Shown here: positions 51,812 through 60,779 of the stretch, one piece after another | How positions within the stretch are numbered: the first letter of the stretch is position 1 | Layout: every line of letters begins with the position of its first letter | Assembly: GCF_022836495.1 (NCBI RefSeq) | Contig: NZ_BQXM01000003.1 | Coordinates: 127,843 to 191,842, forward strand | DNA length: 64,000 nt | DNA from: Desulforhabdus sp. TSK | GTDB taxonomy: Bacteria; Desulfobacterota; Syntrophobacteria; Syntrophobacterales; Syntrophobacteraceae | Direction of reading: 5' to 3' | Notes under the pieces: generated by a model | The model's input: the letters and a program-made list of their open reading frames with translations, nothing else | What the model was told of the DNA's origin: nothing | Database searches by the model: none | Translations under genes and position numbers: made by a program

Positions 51812-52618
51812 TCATCTCGACCGTTGAAAGACGATTTCCACTCTCCGATTCATTTCTCGTCCTGCCGGCGTGCTGTTTTCCGCAAGGGGATGAGAGCTCC
51901 CATAGCCGCCCATGGCCAGGCGCCTGGGGTCTGCTGCGCCCTGCTCCACCAAAAACTGGATCACTGCCTGAGCCCGCGCCAAAGAGAGATCTTCATTGGA
52001 CGAAAAGAGCTCGTTGTGAATGGGGATATCGTCCGTATGTCCCTCGACGGTGGCATAGTAGCCTGAGGTCGCGATGAAATCCCCCAGCATCTTCAGAATG
52101 GGAAAAACCTGCGGATTCAACGTCGCTCTCCCGCTTTCAAAAAGCAGCTTTTCCCCAAATATGAAGGAGAACCTCTCAGCCAATCTGCTTTTGTGCACCC
52201 AGAGGGTGTTCCCGGAAGAGACCAAAAGGTTGTATTGCCTGTCCGCCTCAACCCCATCCATTCTCGCTTCATCCAAGTCTCGAATATCCAGGGCACAGAT
52301 ACTCTCCAATCCCTCGCACAACTCCCTGATTGCCGTGTCCTCCATCAGGTAGACCCTTTCGTGCCGGTTGAAGAACAGGATCCCGCTCGACGTCGTGAAA
52401 TTGTTGAAGGCTATTCTGAGAGCCCTTTGATTGAGGGATGACATGGACAGGAGAAGAACAAAGAAGGTAAGGAGCAAGGTGCACAAATCCGAAAAAGTCA
52501 CCATCCATAAGGTTTGGCTTAACCCTCCACTCTCCCTGCCCTCCTCCCTCCTTTTCCTTTTGATCCAGGAACCTCGCTTCTTGACCCTTAGGGCGGCTTC
52601 CGGCCGAAGGTGTCTCAA
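51812..52618 (-). CDS. MotB/OmpA-like membrane protein (second copy)
   Basis: 268 residues. A basic N terminus leads to one transmembrane helix, LWMVTFSDLCTLLLTFFVLL, with Asp44 in the position of the proton-carrying Asp of MotB. The periplasmic part has an OmpA-like peptidoglycan-binding domain: ATVEGHTDDIP, ARAQAVIQFLVEQG and MNRRVEIVFQ. TTG start, coupled to the preceding paralogue (overlap of four bases) and backed by AAGGAGG. No MotA in the window; possibly an accessory stator or wall anchor. Confidence 0.85.
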   Translation of the reverse strand: MRHLRPEAALRVKKRGSWIKRKRREEGRESGGLSQTLWMVTFSDLCTLLLTFFVLLLSMSSLNQRALRIAFNNFTTSSGILFFNRHERVYLMEDTAIRELCEGLESICALDIRDLDEARMDGVEADRQYNLLVSSGNTLWVHKSRLAERFSFIFGEKLLFESGRATLNPQVFPILKMLGDFIATSGYYATVEGHTDDIPIHNELFSSNEDLSLARAQAVIQFLVEQGAADPRRLAMGGYGSSHPLAENSTPAGREMNRRVEIVFQRSR

Positions 52619-53442
52619 AGGCCTCCTTTCGATTCCCTCTTTTCATTCGGGAAGAATTGAAAAAAGAAATTCTTGTAATTGAAACCGCTTGCAACCGGTG
52701 GACGTATCCCCAGGAGCGTCTCGGGGATGCTTTCATTGGGACCGATGACCAAATCCACCCGTTGATTGCGACCGCCGGGGTCCAGTTGAAGCTCCCCTCC
52801 ATCCACCGGGGCGTAATGACTGAAGCCATTGGCCCGCATCTGCTCTCTTGGGATCCCCTGCCGGCTCAGAAACTCGTAGACCACCTGAGCTCTTTTGCTG
52901 GAGAGATACCAGGAGTACTGGACCGTACGATCCGTAACCCCGCCCTTCAGGATTTCACGCACATCCGTATGACCCTGAATTTCAATTTCCTTCAGGCTCG
53001 TTTTCAGGTGCGATGCCAGGCGTTCGAGGTAATTCTTTATGGCCGGCTTCAGGTCGAAGGAGTCCGGCATGAAGCCAACCCTTTCATGGATGCGCACGAT
53101 GATCTTGTCATTTTTTTTGAAGACCTGCACCTCGCCTTCCACTCCGCTCTGAAGAGTGATCTGCCGAAGCGACTCGACATCGAAGGACTTGCTCTCCCGG
53201 AGGGGAGCAATGCATTCGCGTGGGTCTGATCCTTTCTCCTCCCCCAGGACGGAGCGGCCGCCGGACAAGAGCCCAAAAGATCCCACCAGGGAATCCAGGA
53301 CTTTGCGTTGACGTGTCGTGTCGATGGTGGCCATGCTGATGAGCAAGACAAAAAAAGTCATGAGCAGGGTCGTCAGGTCCGCAAATGTCGTGAGCCAGCC
53401 GGGATTCGATGGCGCCTCAGCACCCTGTTTTTTCCTGCCCAT
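52615..53442 (-). CDS. MotB/OmpA-like membrane protein (first copy)
   Basis: About 275 residues. Helix GWLTTFADLTTLLMTFFVLL has Asp22 in the MotB proton-channel position; the OmpA-like region shows EIEIQGHTDVREI, SKRAQVVYEFLSRQGIP and GGRNQRVDLVIG. Start ATG 53442 (GGGG site) or GTG 53451. It follows flgI by a few bases and overlaps the second MotB-like gene. The two share layout but differ widely in sequence, so they may form a heteromeric unit. Confidence 0.85.
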   Translation of the reverse strand: MGRKKQGAEAPSNPGWLTTFADLTTLLMTFFVLLISMATIDTTRQRKVLDSLVGSFGLLSGGRSVLGEEKGSDPRECIAPLRESKSFDVESLRQITLQSGVEGEVQVFKKNDKIIVRIHERVGFMPDSFDLKPAIKNYLERLASHLKTSLKEIEIQGHTDVREILKGGVTDRTVQYSWYLSSKRAQVVYEFLSRQGIPREQMRANGFSHYAPVDGGELQLDPGGRNQRVDLVIGPNESIPETLLGIRPPVASGFNYKNFFFQFFPNEKRESKGGL

Positions 53443-53457
53443 GCCGAACACCCCAAA

Positions 53458-54573
53458 TCAAATGAGCTCGAGCTTTGCCTGCAAGGCCCCCGCCGCTCGG
53501 ATGGCCTGCAGAATATTGATGAGATCGCGGGGCGTGGCTCCGATGGAATTCAACCCTTTCACCACCTGGCCGAGGGTAACTCCCCCTCCGACGAGAGAGA
53601 GATGCCCCTTCTGCTCTTGAACCTCGATATCGCTTTGAGGCGTCACCACTGTCTTTCCATTGCTGAAAGGCTGAGGCTGGGAAACAGTGGGAGTTTCCGT
53701 GATCTGCACCGTGAGATTTCCATGGGCTACCGCCACGGGGGATATGCGGACATTTTCTCCCATGACGATGGTCCCCGTCCGCTCGTTGACGACAATTTTG
53801 GCCGCCGTATCCGGTTGCACCTCGAGGCTTTCCACTTTACTGATGAGGCCCACCATATTCTGCTGGTAGGCGTCGGGAATTTGGATCCTGACGGTCCCGG
53901 CATCCACGGCCTGTGCAACCGTTCCCCCCAGGGACTCGTTCACCCGGTGCGCCACCTTCTGGGCGGTGGAAAAGTCCGGATTGCCCAATACCAAATCAAG
54001 CTGCTCCAGATGGTCGTAGGCCACGGACACTTCCTGCTCCACCAGAGCTCCGCCGCTCACGAGGCCCACTGTGGGATGGTTCTTCTGCACACTGCTCCCA
54101 CTCCCCCCGGAGATGGAGAATCCCCCTACGGAAATGGGACCCTGCGCCACGGCGTAGGTCCTTCCATCCGGTCCCGCCAGAGGAGTCAAGAGAAGGGTCC
54201 CCCCTTCCAGGCTCTTGGCATCGCCGATGGACGAGACCTGCACATCCACGCGACTGCCTTTGCGCACAAAGGATGGGAGCTTGGCCGTGGCCATGACGGC
54301 CGCGACATTCTTCACCTTCACCTGCTCCGGATTCACATGAATTCCCATGTTGTCCAGTAGGTTTGCCAGTGTGTTGACTGTGAATTGCGTCTTGTTGTTG
54401 TCACCCGTGCCGTTCAGTCCGACAATCAACCCATACCCTATGAGCTGGTTCGGGCGGTCCCCCATGAAGGAGGCAATGTCCTTGATGCGTGCGGCATGGA
54501 TCTCCGATACCGGCAACTGCAGCTGGACGCATAGAAGCATGCTCAACAGGAGAATCGGAATGTTCCTGGACAC
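53458..54573 (-). CDS. flgI: Flagellar P-ring protein
   Basis: Forms the periplasmic bushing round the rod. About 371 residues with a signal peptide (NIPILLLSMLLCVQ, cleavage near IHAARIKDI), then DRPNQLIGYGLIVGLNGTGD, FTVNTLANLLDNMGI and, near the end, SIGATPRDLINILQAI. GTG at 54573 chosen because GAGGTGAG precedes it and it starts after the flgH stop; the longer frame overlaps flgH. Confidence 0.94.
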   Translation of the reverse strand: MSRNIPILLLSMLLCVQLQLPVSEIHAARIKDIASFMGDRPNQLIGYGLIVGLNGTGDNNKTQFTVNTLANLLDNMGIHVNPEQVKVKNVAAVMATAKLPSFVRKGSRVDVQVSSIGDAKSLEGGTLLLTPLAGPDGRTYAVAQGPISVGGFSISGGSGSSVQKNHPTVGLVSGGALVEQEVSVAYDHLEQLDLVLGNPDFSTAQKVAHRVNESLGGTVAQAVDAGTVRIQIPDAYQQNMVGLISKVESLEVQPDTAAKIVVNERTGTIVMGENVRISPVAVAHGNLTVQITETPTVSQPQPFSNGKTVVTPQSDIEVQEQKGHLSLVGGGVTLGQVVKGLNSIGATPRDLINILQAIRAAGALQAKLELI

Positions 54574-54586
54574 TCTGCTCACCTCG

Positions 54587-55387
54587 TCAGAATGGAGAAA
54601 CCAGGTCAAAAAACTGGAGCAGCCAACCGGGTTTCTGTTGCCGGGTGACGGGACCTTTTCCCTCGAAAAATATTTTCGCATCCGCAATATTTTGGGACAA
54701 CACAGCGTTGTTTCTAGTGATATCGTTGGGGCGCACCACGCCCTCCAGAATCATCTGCTGCATTTCATTGTTCACCTTGGTCCATCGGGAGCCGCGGATC
54801 AGGAGATTGCCGTTGGGCAGGACATCCACAACCGTCGCGGTCATGTACGCTGTCATGGAATCAGCCTTGGACGTGCTGCCGGCCCCCTTGAACCCGCTCC
54901 CGAAGGTGCCGTCGTACCCACCGAATTCCACCGGATCTAAAACCGTTTTATTCCCGGCGGTCATTCCCCCGAAGCTCATGCTGCCGCTCATGGACTTGTC
55001 GCGGTTCGTATTGGTGGACGCCGATTTGCTGGCTTTGGAGACTTCACTGACGGTAATGGTCAGGATATCCCCCACCCTGCGCGCCTTGATATCTTGAAAC
55101 ATGGAGGTGTTGCCCTCCGACCACAGGGAACCGCCGGGGACCTGCGGGGGGGGTCTGTACCCCTGGGCTGGAACCGGAGGCTCCGGCACGGGAGCCGGTA
55201 CGGGAACCGGCACGGCATCAGCCGGTATGGGATTGGGTGGCGCTTCGGCGGTTCGGACCTGCTGACCCGCACATCCGCAAATCATCATCAGCAAGAGGGC
55301 ACAGGAGAGGATACGCTGCACTCCGTTGGAATACAGCCTGGCGGATGCACGGCATCGTCCTCCTGGTAGGTGCTGTTTTGGGGACAT
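54587..55387 (-). CDS. flgH: Flagellar L-ring lipoprotein
   Basis: Outer-membrane ring subunit. About 266 residues; the signal peptide ends with a lipobox-like LMMICGC, followed by a proline-rich linker. Core motifs: GSLWSEGNTSMFQDIKARRV, VGDILTITVSEVSKASKSA, and VLPNGNLLIRGSRW. ATG at 55387 has GGAGGAATCC upstream. Lies between flgA and flgI in the ring-assembly order. Confidence 0.94.
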   Translation of the reverse strand: MSPKQHLPGGRCRASARLYSNGVQRILSCALLLMMICGCAGQQVRTAEAPPNPIPADAVPVPVPAPVPEPPVPAQGYRPPPQVPGGSLWSEGNTSMFQDIKARRVGDILTITVSEVSKASKSASTNTNRDKSMSGSMSFGGMTAGNKTVLDPVEFGGYDGTFGSGFKGAGSTSKADSMTAYMTATVVDVLPNGNLLIRGSRWTKVNNEMQQMILEGVVRPNDITRNNAVLSQNIADAKIFFEGKGPVTRQQKPGWLLQFFDLVSPF

Positions 55388-55482
55388 GGATTCCTCCATT
55401 TCAAAGACTGGATAACCCGCCAAGGCCTCTGAGCCTCCTCCCGCCACGGCACCGGTGTGATCGGGCAGAGGGCATTGACCGG

Positions 55483-56508
55483 TCAGGGGATCGCTTCAAC
55501 GGTTTCGGCATCGATGATTTTGCAATCGATGGTGCGTTTGGACTTGAGATTGGTGACCCGAACGACATTGCCCCTGCTGCCGTCCATCAGGGCTTTCCCG
55601 CTGGCGGTGACTTTGAGCCCGGGCTCCTGGTAAATGATCGTCACCGCATCTCCCCGCTTGAACATGAGGGGCTCATCGAAATCGCCAAGCTTCAGTGGCT
55701 CCAGAAATCCCACATCCCGCAACAGTCGTTTACCGATGACCTGTTCGGGTTGAGTCGCAAGCCCCTCCGCCCCGTCCGTCACATTGATGCGCTTGATCTC
55801 GATGTCTGAAGATTCCGCAACCGCATTGCGTTTGAGGGGATGCTGTGAATGCACCACGTTCCGGTAGAGCTCCACCCGACTGGAAACCTTGATGTTTCCA
55901 CTCTTTTTTCCGTCAACGTAGCAGTCGACCGTGAGCGCGACATCCCCGAGATAGCGGCCGTCGGAGCTCGGGTTGACCCTGTAAGTGACCTTGCCGTCCG
56001 GCAGTGTGGGATTCCCCGCCACACGAATACCGCTGAAGGTGACATCACCGGCGTCCCGGGAGAGGTGAGCAAGTATGAATTCTCGAAACGCGCCTTCGAC
56101 ATCCTCCCTGGATGTGCCCACCGACCGCCTCACCACCGTGATCCTGTCCGGCAGGTGGACAGCCAGCTCCGATGCATCCCATCCATGCTGAGTCAGGACG
56201 GTTTGAAGGTATTCTCGCAGCCGATTTCCCTGAACGAATTTTTCTTCCCCCGGCGAGGGACTGGGCCCGATGATCTTCTGCGCCAGCAGCTCTTTCATCT
56301 CCTTCGAAAGGGTGCTTTTCTCGAAGAGATCCAGAAGCGTTACCTCTTCGCCCCCGACTTCCACTCGATTGAGGCCGTTCAATTCCTTCGAAGCAGCCGC
56401 CGCTTCGCACGGCAGAGCGCTCCACGGCCATCCCCCCAGGGGCCCCCAGGAAATCCAGGAAAGGGCTAGAAGCAGGGCGAAGCCAAGATGTAACAGTGCG
56501 CGATTCAT
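55483..56508 (-). CDS. flgA: P-ring assembly chaperone FlgA
   Basis: Periplasmic chaperone for FlgI assembly. 341 residues, longer than the typical 220-250, with a signal peptide and an extra N-terminal domain. The SAF-type C-terminal region is clear: PLKRNAVAESSDIEIKRI, VIGKRLLRDVGFLEPLKLGD, and GDAVTIIYQEPGLKVTASGK. Between flgG and flgH. Confidence 0.92.
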   Translation of the reverse strand: MNRALLHLGFALLLALSWISWGPLGGWPWSALPCEAAAASKELNGLNRVEVGGEEVTLLDLFEKSTLSKEMKELLAQKIIGPSPSPGEEKFVQGNRLREYLQTVLTQHGWDASELAVHLPDRITVVRRSVGTSREDVEGAFREFILAHLSRDAGDVTFSGIRVAGNPTLPDGKVTYRVNPSSDGRYLGDVALTVDCYVDGKKSGNIKVSSRVELYRNVVHSQHPLKRNAVAESSDIEIKRINVTDGAEGLATQPEQVIGKRLLRDVGFLEPLKLGDFDEPLMFKRGDAVTIIYQEPGLKVTASGKALMDGSRGNVVRVTNLKSKRTIDCKIIDAETVEAIP

Positions 56509-56531
56509 GGGTCCTGCTTTTCCCGACCGGT

Positions 56532-57314
56532 CTATGCCTTCACATTGTTGGCGATCTGCAGCATTTCGTCGGACGCCTTGATCACCTTGGAATTGGCTTC
56601 ATAGGCCCTCTGACCGACGATCATGTTCACCATCTCTTCCACTACATTGACATTGGCGTTCTCCAGAAATCCCTGCAAGAGACTGCCGATCCCGTCTTTG
56701 CCCGGCTCTCCGTCCACCGCCTCCCCCGATGCCTCCGTCGGGACAAAATAATTTTTGCCCACACTGGACAGCCCCGCAGGATTGGGAAAATCCGTCAGAT
56801 TGAGTGTTTCACTGGCCAGGACATTGCCCGCCTGATCCATGGCCGTCAGGGTTCCTCCGGCATCCACCGAGATGCTCGTGGCTTCCGTGGGGATACTGAT
56901 CTCCGGCTGCAGCCGGTTACCCTCGGAGTCACAGACAAATCCTTCCTGGTCCAGCTTGAAGGAGCCCGCGCGGGTGTAGACTTCATCCGTACCGCGCATG
57001 ACTTTGAAAAACCCCTTCCCCTCGATGGCAAGATCGAGCTTGTTCCCCGTTTCAACAAAATTTCCCTGAGTGAAGTTCTTTTGAACGGAGACGGTTTTCG
57101 TGCCCATCCCCACCTGGATGCCCACGGGCAGTTGGGCGTCGGTGGAGGTTTGGGCACCCGGCGGAACGATATTCTGGTACATGAGATCTTCGAAATTGGC
57201 CCGGCTCTCCTTGTATCCCGTCGTATTGGCGTTGGACAAATTGTGGGCGATCACGTCCATGTTCAATTGCTGCGCGCCCATACCCGTCGCTGCTGTCCAA
57301 AGGCTTCGGATCAT
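56532..57314 (-). CDS. flgG: Flagellar distal rod protein
   Basis: 260 residues, exactly the usual FlgG length. N terminus MIRSLWTAATGMGAQQLNMD, then VIAHNLSNANTTGYKESRAN; C terminus FLENANVNVVEEMVNMIVGQ followed by RAYEANSKVIKASDEML. Follows flgF by 15 bases. Confidence 0.97.
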   Translation of the reverse strand: MIRSLWTAATGMGAQQLNMDVIAHNLSNANTTGYKESRANFEDLMYQNIVPPGAQTSTDAQLPVGIQVGMGTKTVSVQKNFTQGNFVETGNKLDLAIEGKGFFKVMRGTDEVYTRAGSFKLDQEGFVCDSEGNRLQPEISIPTEATSISVDAGGTLTAMDQAGNVLASETLNLTDFPNPAGLSSVGKNYFVPTEASGEAVDGEPGKDGIGSLLQGFLENANVNVVEEMVNMIVGQRAYEANSKVIKASDEMLQIANNVKA

Positions 57315-57329
57315 GTCTCTTTTCTCCTC

Positions 57330-58037
57330 TTACTGGCCGCCCAGTTTGCTGATCAACTGAGAATCTTCCTGCTGGAACATTTGCAGTGCTTTTTGATACG
57401 ATTCATAAACTCTCTGGGTATCGATCATGTGAGCCATTTCTTCCACCGGATTGAAATTGGCCTCCTCCAGAGCCCCCTGCTGCACGGCAACGCTCTGAGC
57501 CGGCAGAGGCTGCACGTTGGGATCCCTGGGAACGAAGCAGCCTTTCTGAGCCTTTTCCAACAGGGTTTGTTCAGGAAACTCCACCAGGTCGAGCTTCCCT
57601 AACGCGACATACTCAGCGCTCCCCAAGCCTCCCGACTCATCTCTGCCAAATATTTGACCATCCCGTTCGATGCGGATGTCGGCCCCCGTCAGGGTCAGCG
57701 GTCCCCCCTCTCCTAAAACGGGCCATCCTTCATGGGTCACCAGCACGTTGTCCTGGTTGAGAGTCAAATTTCCTTCACGGGTATAGCGGATACCCTTATC
57801 GGTTTGAACACGGAGGAATCCTTCCCCCGAAAGGGAAACGTCCAGGGGCTGGCCGGTGCTGCGGGTATTACCCTGGTCCATCCTGGTATAGGTGCTCTGG
57901 TAGATGAAATCCCTGAAGTGAACGTTGTCTTTCTTGTAGCCGGCAGTACCCGTGTTTGCGAGATTGTTTGCAATGACTTCCAGGCGCTTTTCCTGCTGCC
58001 TCGCTCCCAAAACAACCGCATTGAGTCCCAGTCGCAT
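57330..58037 (-). CDS. flgF: Flagellar proximal rod protein FlgF
   Basis: 235 residues from ATG 58037, which has GAGGAGGG upstream. VIANNLANTGTAGYKKDNVH and the C-terminal ANFNPVEEMAHMIDTQRVYE are rod-family hallmarks; shorter than FlgG and next to it, hence FlgF. First gene of the operon driven by the sigma-54 promoter at 58067. Confidence 0.93.
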   Translation of the reverse strand: MRLGLNAVVLGARQQEKRLEVIANNLANTGTAGYKKDNVHFRDFIYQSTYTRMDQGNTRSTGQPLDVSLSGEGFLRVQTDKGIRYTREGNLTLNQDNVLVTHEGWPVLGEGGPLTLTGADIRIERDGQIFGRDESGGLGSAEYVALGKLDLVEFPEQTLLEKAQKGCFVPRDPNVQPLPAQSVAVQQGALEEANFNPVEEMAHMIDTQRVYESYQKALQMFQQEDSQLISKLGGQ

Positions 58038-58066
58038 GAGCACACCCTCCTCGTAGCCTTCCATTA

Positions 58067-58082
58067 AGCAACGATGATGCCA
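58067..58082 (-). promoter_or_regulatory. Sigma-54 promoter of the flgF operon
   Basis: Minus-strand TGGCATCATCGTTGCT matches TGGCAC-N5-TTGC(A/T) with one change and exact GG-N10-GC spacing. Predicted start near 58056, about 19 bases before the flgF ATG. Confidence 0.8.
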
Positions 58083-58233
58083 GAGGACAAAAACCCGGAC
58101 GGCTTGTATCCCTGCTGGTGGCAAAGGGATCTCAGCAGGTTGAGCTCCTCCTTTCAGGGAAATATTTTCCTTCGACTGCGCTCGGAGCGGATGGCAGAGG
58201 GATGACCGGAGCAGGAGGAATAGCAGGAAACTA

Positions 58234-58383
58234 AGTACCGAAGATCATAAATACGCGACCAGTTCTTTGTAGGCGCAGCGTCCAGCCGTGAGAGGAACGG
58301 ATAACCGCAGCCTTTGTCGCGGCAGGATGCCGCTCCTACAAAAGGATGAAGGTAAACGGCTGCGTAATTGCAATCTTCGGTAC
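58234..58383. repeat. MITE-like element upstream of the flgF promoter
   Basis: 150 bases bounded by exact 12-base inverted repeats AGTACCGAAGAT and ATCTTCGGTACT. The core contains a TGTAGGCGCAGCG.. / ..GGCAGGATGCCGCTCCTAC palindrome related to the one at 32349-32413. Non-coding; lies in the 500-base gap between flgF and the gene at 58540. Confidence 0.65.
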
Positions 58384-58539
58384 TAAGTTGGATGGGAATC
58401 TGTCAGTGAATGAGGCATCCACTGGGAAAAAAGTGCAGGATGGGGTGCACTGCCACTGGATATGGGTCGGCGAAAGTCATCCCTCTTGGGGAGAGTGCAA
58501 TTCCTTGACTCATTGAATCGCGCAGTCCCTCCGCCCCCT

Positions 58540-59028
58540 TCACTCTCCCTTGTAAAGCTTCTTCAGATTCAAAATCAGCTCGACTTCACCGATGGGTTTT
58601 TGAAGGCGGTTGGCGATGGATTCTGCGTCGAGGCCTTTCCCGGCGAGCTGGAGCACTTTTTCCTGGTCATTGCTGCGGGAAGCCGGCACCAGGGTGATTT
58701 CCCTCTTTGCCTCGAGGGCCGCCCGCTGGACCTCTTCCAACCGACTGCAAACCCTTTCCGCCTCGCTCAGGCGCTCATCCAGCCTGGAAAGGATGTTCTG
58801 AATGAGGGCTTTTCTCTCCTGGAGATTGGATTCGAATTCCCTCGCCAGTACGCGCGTTTCCTCGACGATCTTCTCCAGGGCGTCGACGAGATCCTGCGAT
58901 CCATCCACAGGCTTCGAGCGCCTGCCCAGGATGAGGAATAATAAAATGATGAGGCCCGCATCCAGGACAATCTGCATGACGAGCGTCCAGGACATCTCAC
59001 CGCCAAACCAGGTGCTGAACATTTCCAT
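58540..59028 (-). CDS. Membrane-anchored coiled-coil protein, DUF6115/SwrB-like layout
   Basis: About 162 residues: an N-terminal transmembrane helix (VLDAGLIILLFLIL), a long coiled coil and a C-terminal helix-turn-helix-like motif, KGLDAESIANRLQKPIGEVE. This order and the position two genes after fliA recall SwrB of Bacillus, which promotes flagellar export-gate assembly next to sigD. Family membership is my inference. ATG 59028 preferred over GTG 59040 for spacing. Confidence 0.65.
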   Translation of the reverse strand: MEMFSTWFGGEMSWTLVMQIVLDAGLIILLFLILGRRSKPVDGSQDLVDALEKIVEETRVLAREFESNLQERKALIQNILSRLDERLSEAERVCSRLEEVQRAALEAKREITLVPASRSNDQEKVLQLAGKGLDAESIANRLQKPIGEVELILNLKKLYKGE

Positions 59029-59047
59029 AATCGGCTCCACCCTTCAC

Positions 59048-59884
59048 TCACAATCGCTCGAGCTTGACGATGGTGAAGGTTCGGATGCGGCATTGAAGCA
59101 TCGTGTTGGCCAGGTGCTCCGGCAGGTCTTTCTCGAGAATGCTCTGCCAGGATCGATACGTATTCTGAGGAGGCTTTTGACGCATCAGAAATGCGTAGAT
59201 GGTTTCACGAAACAACAACTCGTTGAGCGTATAAAAATCCCGGGATTCGTTCCCCTCCAGTTCCAAATCCACGCCGAGGGACAAGAGATCTCTCCCCTCC
59301 TGCGAAACAGACAGGAAGAGAAATTCCAGACTCCGTTCGTGAAGGGGAATGGGGACGGGATGCCTCACTCCCCGCGTGTTGAGAACCGTCTGTCGGTCGG
59401 GCTTCGGTGTATTCTCCGACTTCCAATACAGGACACCTGCACTCCCCAAAACCAGAGCCAGGGCAAAACATGCAAACAGAAACAGTCTACGAGAATAAAA
59501 GGGCGGTTTTCGTTGAAGGGCTTCACCAGGAGCTTCTGCCGGGGACTCAGGAGGGGCATCGGTTTCCACACCCTTGTCTGCTGGGGAAGATTCCGAAGGA
59601 TCCCAGGTAAAATTGGGGTCGAGCTCGACACTGGCCGGATCATCCTCTTCCAGTTCCCCTTCCTGTGGGTCATCTAAATCGAGGGAGAAGAGGCTTTGCG
59701 GAGCATCCTGGCCGGACTCGCCGAGGGGATCTTGAGGAAAGCCATCGAGTCTGGAGGGTTCCCAGGCGGTGGAATCATCCCCGTCGCCATCGTCCGTCTG
59801 AGCAAACTGCAATTTCACGGTCTCGAAAAAGCCGTCACCCTGTCCGGTACCGTCAAGGTTTTCCCGCACCTGGCCCGAGTCCAT
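59048..59884 (-). CDS. Single-pass membrane protein, possibly FliL-like
   Basis: 278 residues. A long acidic cytoplasmic N terminus (1-130, many Asp/Glu/Pro), one transmembrane helix (LFLFACFALALVLGSAGVLY) and a C-terminal domain of about 115 residues with LGVDLELEGNESRDFYTLNE and LRETIYAFLM-like helix, ending in a strand (RIRTFTIVKLERL). The topology and the late helix-strand pattern recall FliL, the stator-associated protein, but similarity is weak. Encoded between fliA and the coiled-coil gene. Confidence 0.65.
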   Translation of the reverse strand: MDSGQVRENLDGTGQGDGFFETVKLQFAQTDDGDGDDSTAWEPSRLDGFPQDPLGESGQDAPQSLFSLDLDDPQEGELEEDDPASVELDPNFTWDPSESSPADKGVETDAPPESPAEAPGEALQRKPPFYSRRLFLFACFALALVLGSAGVLYWKSENTPKPDRQTVLNTRGVRHPVPIPLHERSLEFLFLSVSQEGRDLLSLGVDLELEGNESRDFYTLNELLFRETIYAFLMRQKPPQNTYRSWQSILEKDLPEHLANTMLQCRIRTFTIVKLERL

Positions 59885-59899
59885 TCAATCGACTTTCTT

Positions 59900-60772
59900 T
59901 CAAGAATAACTCGGTTCGGCCCACAGGCTCTGCAGTCGATCAGGAAGGTCCTCGCGCTTCAACCTCCTGGACAAACGCCCCCGCAGCTTCAAAATCGCTT
60001 TGGTGTGAATCTGGGATATCCGCGATTCCGTATAATCCATGACCGCTCCAATTTCCTTCATCGTGAGCTCCTCGTAATAATAGAGCGCGAGAAGCTGCTG
60101 CTCTTTTTTGGAAAGACTCCCGATGGCGTCCGCCAGGTGCTTTTTGAGCTCCGCCCGGTAGGTCTTCTGAAAAACCTCATCGGATTCGGAAGCCAGGGAA
60201 CTGTTGACCTTCCCCTCCCCCACGGCATCGAAAATGTCTTCGGGGGCCAGGGAAATGCCCTTGATTTCATCGAGGAGCTTGTAAAGCTGCTCACACGTGA
60301 TCTGCAGTTCCGACGCAATTTCTTCATCCACGGGAGAGCGTCCCAGCCTTTGCTCCAACATCTGGCAGGTTTTGGACAATTCATTGCTTTTTTGCCGTAG
60401 AGACCGCGGCACCCAATCCATCGCCCGAATCTCATCCAGCATGGCTCCCCGGATGCGGATCTTGGCATAGGACGAGAAAGAAATCCCCTGGGACGCATCG
60501 AATTTTTCGAAGGCATCGATCAGTCCAATCATCCCCGCGTTGATCAAATCATCGGCTGCCACATGCGCCGGAAGCCTGGCGGCCAACCGCAGCGCCATGT
60601 ATTTTACGACCCCGGAATGCTTGACTATGGCCTCATCACGGTCCATGGGTTCATCGGGCGCAGCGCTGCACGGGAGGCGGTAACCACTTTCACTCGGCCG
60701 TCGGCAGGGGCGCTGCATCGGATAGGAATTCTTTTGAGTGAGCTCTTTGGGCAACATGATATTTTTCTTCAT
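59900..60772 (-). CDS. fliA: Flagellar sigma factor 28
   Basis: Directs transcription of late flagellar and chemotaxis genes. 290 residues with an extra 40-residue N-terminal stretch. Regions: DDLINAGMIGLIDAFEKFD and FSSYAKIRIRGAMLDEIRAM (region 2), DWVPRSLRQK (region 3), and LTMKEIGAVMDYTESRISQI (region 4.2). The ribosome-binding site at 60772 is poor; an internal Met may be the real start. FlgM and sigma-28 promoters are in the window. Confidence 0.95.
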   Translation of the reverse strand: MKKNIMLPKELTQKNSYPMQRPCRRPSESGYRLPCSAAPDEPMDRDEAIVKHSGVVKYMALRLAARLPAHVAADDLINAGMIGLIDAFEKFDASQGISFSSYAKIRIRGAMLDEIRAMDWVPRSLRQKSNELSKTCQMLEQRLGRSPVDEEIASELQITCEQLYKLLDEIKGISLAPEDIFDAVGEGKVNSSLASESDEVFQKTYRAELKKHLADAIGSLSKKEQQLLALYYYEELTMKEIGAVMDYTESRISQIHTKAILKLRGRLSRRLKREDLPDRLQSLWAEPSYS

Positions 60773-60779
60773 CTTGGGG

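Noticed and set aside
53308-54360. 350-codon plus-strand open frame
   Set aside because: Antisense to flgI and the first MotB-like gene; no motif.
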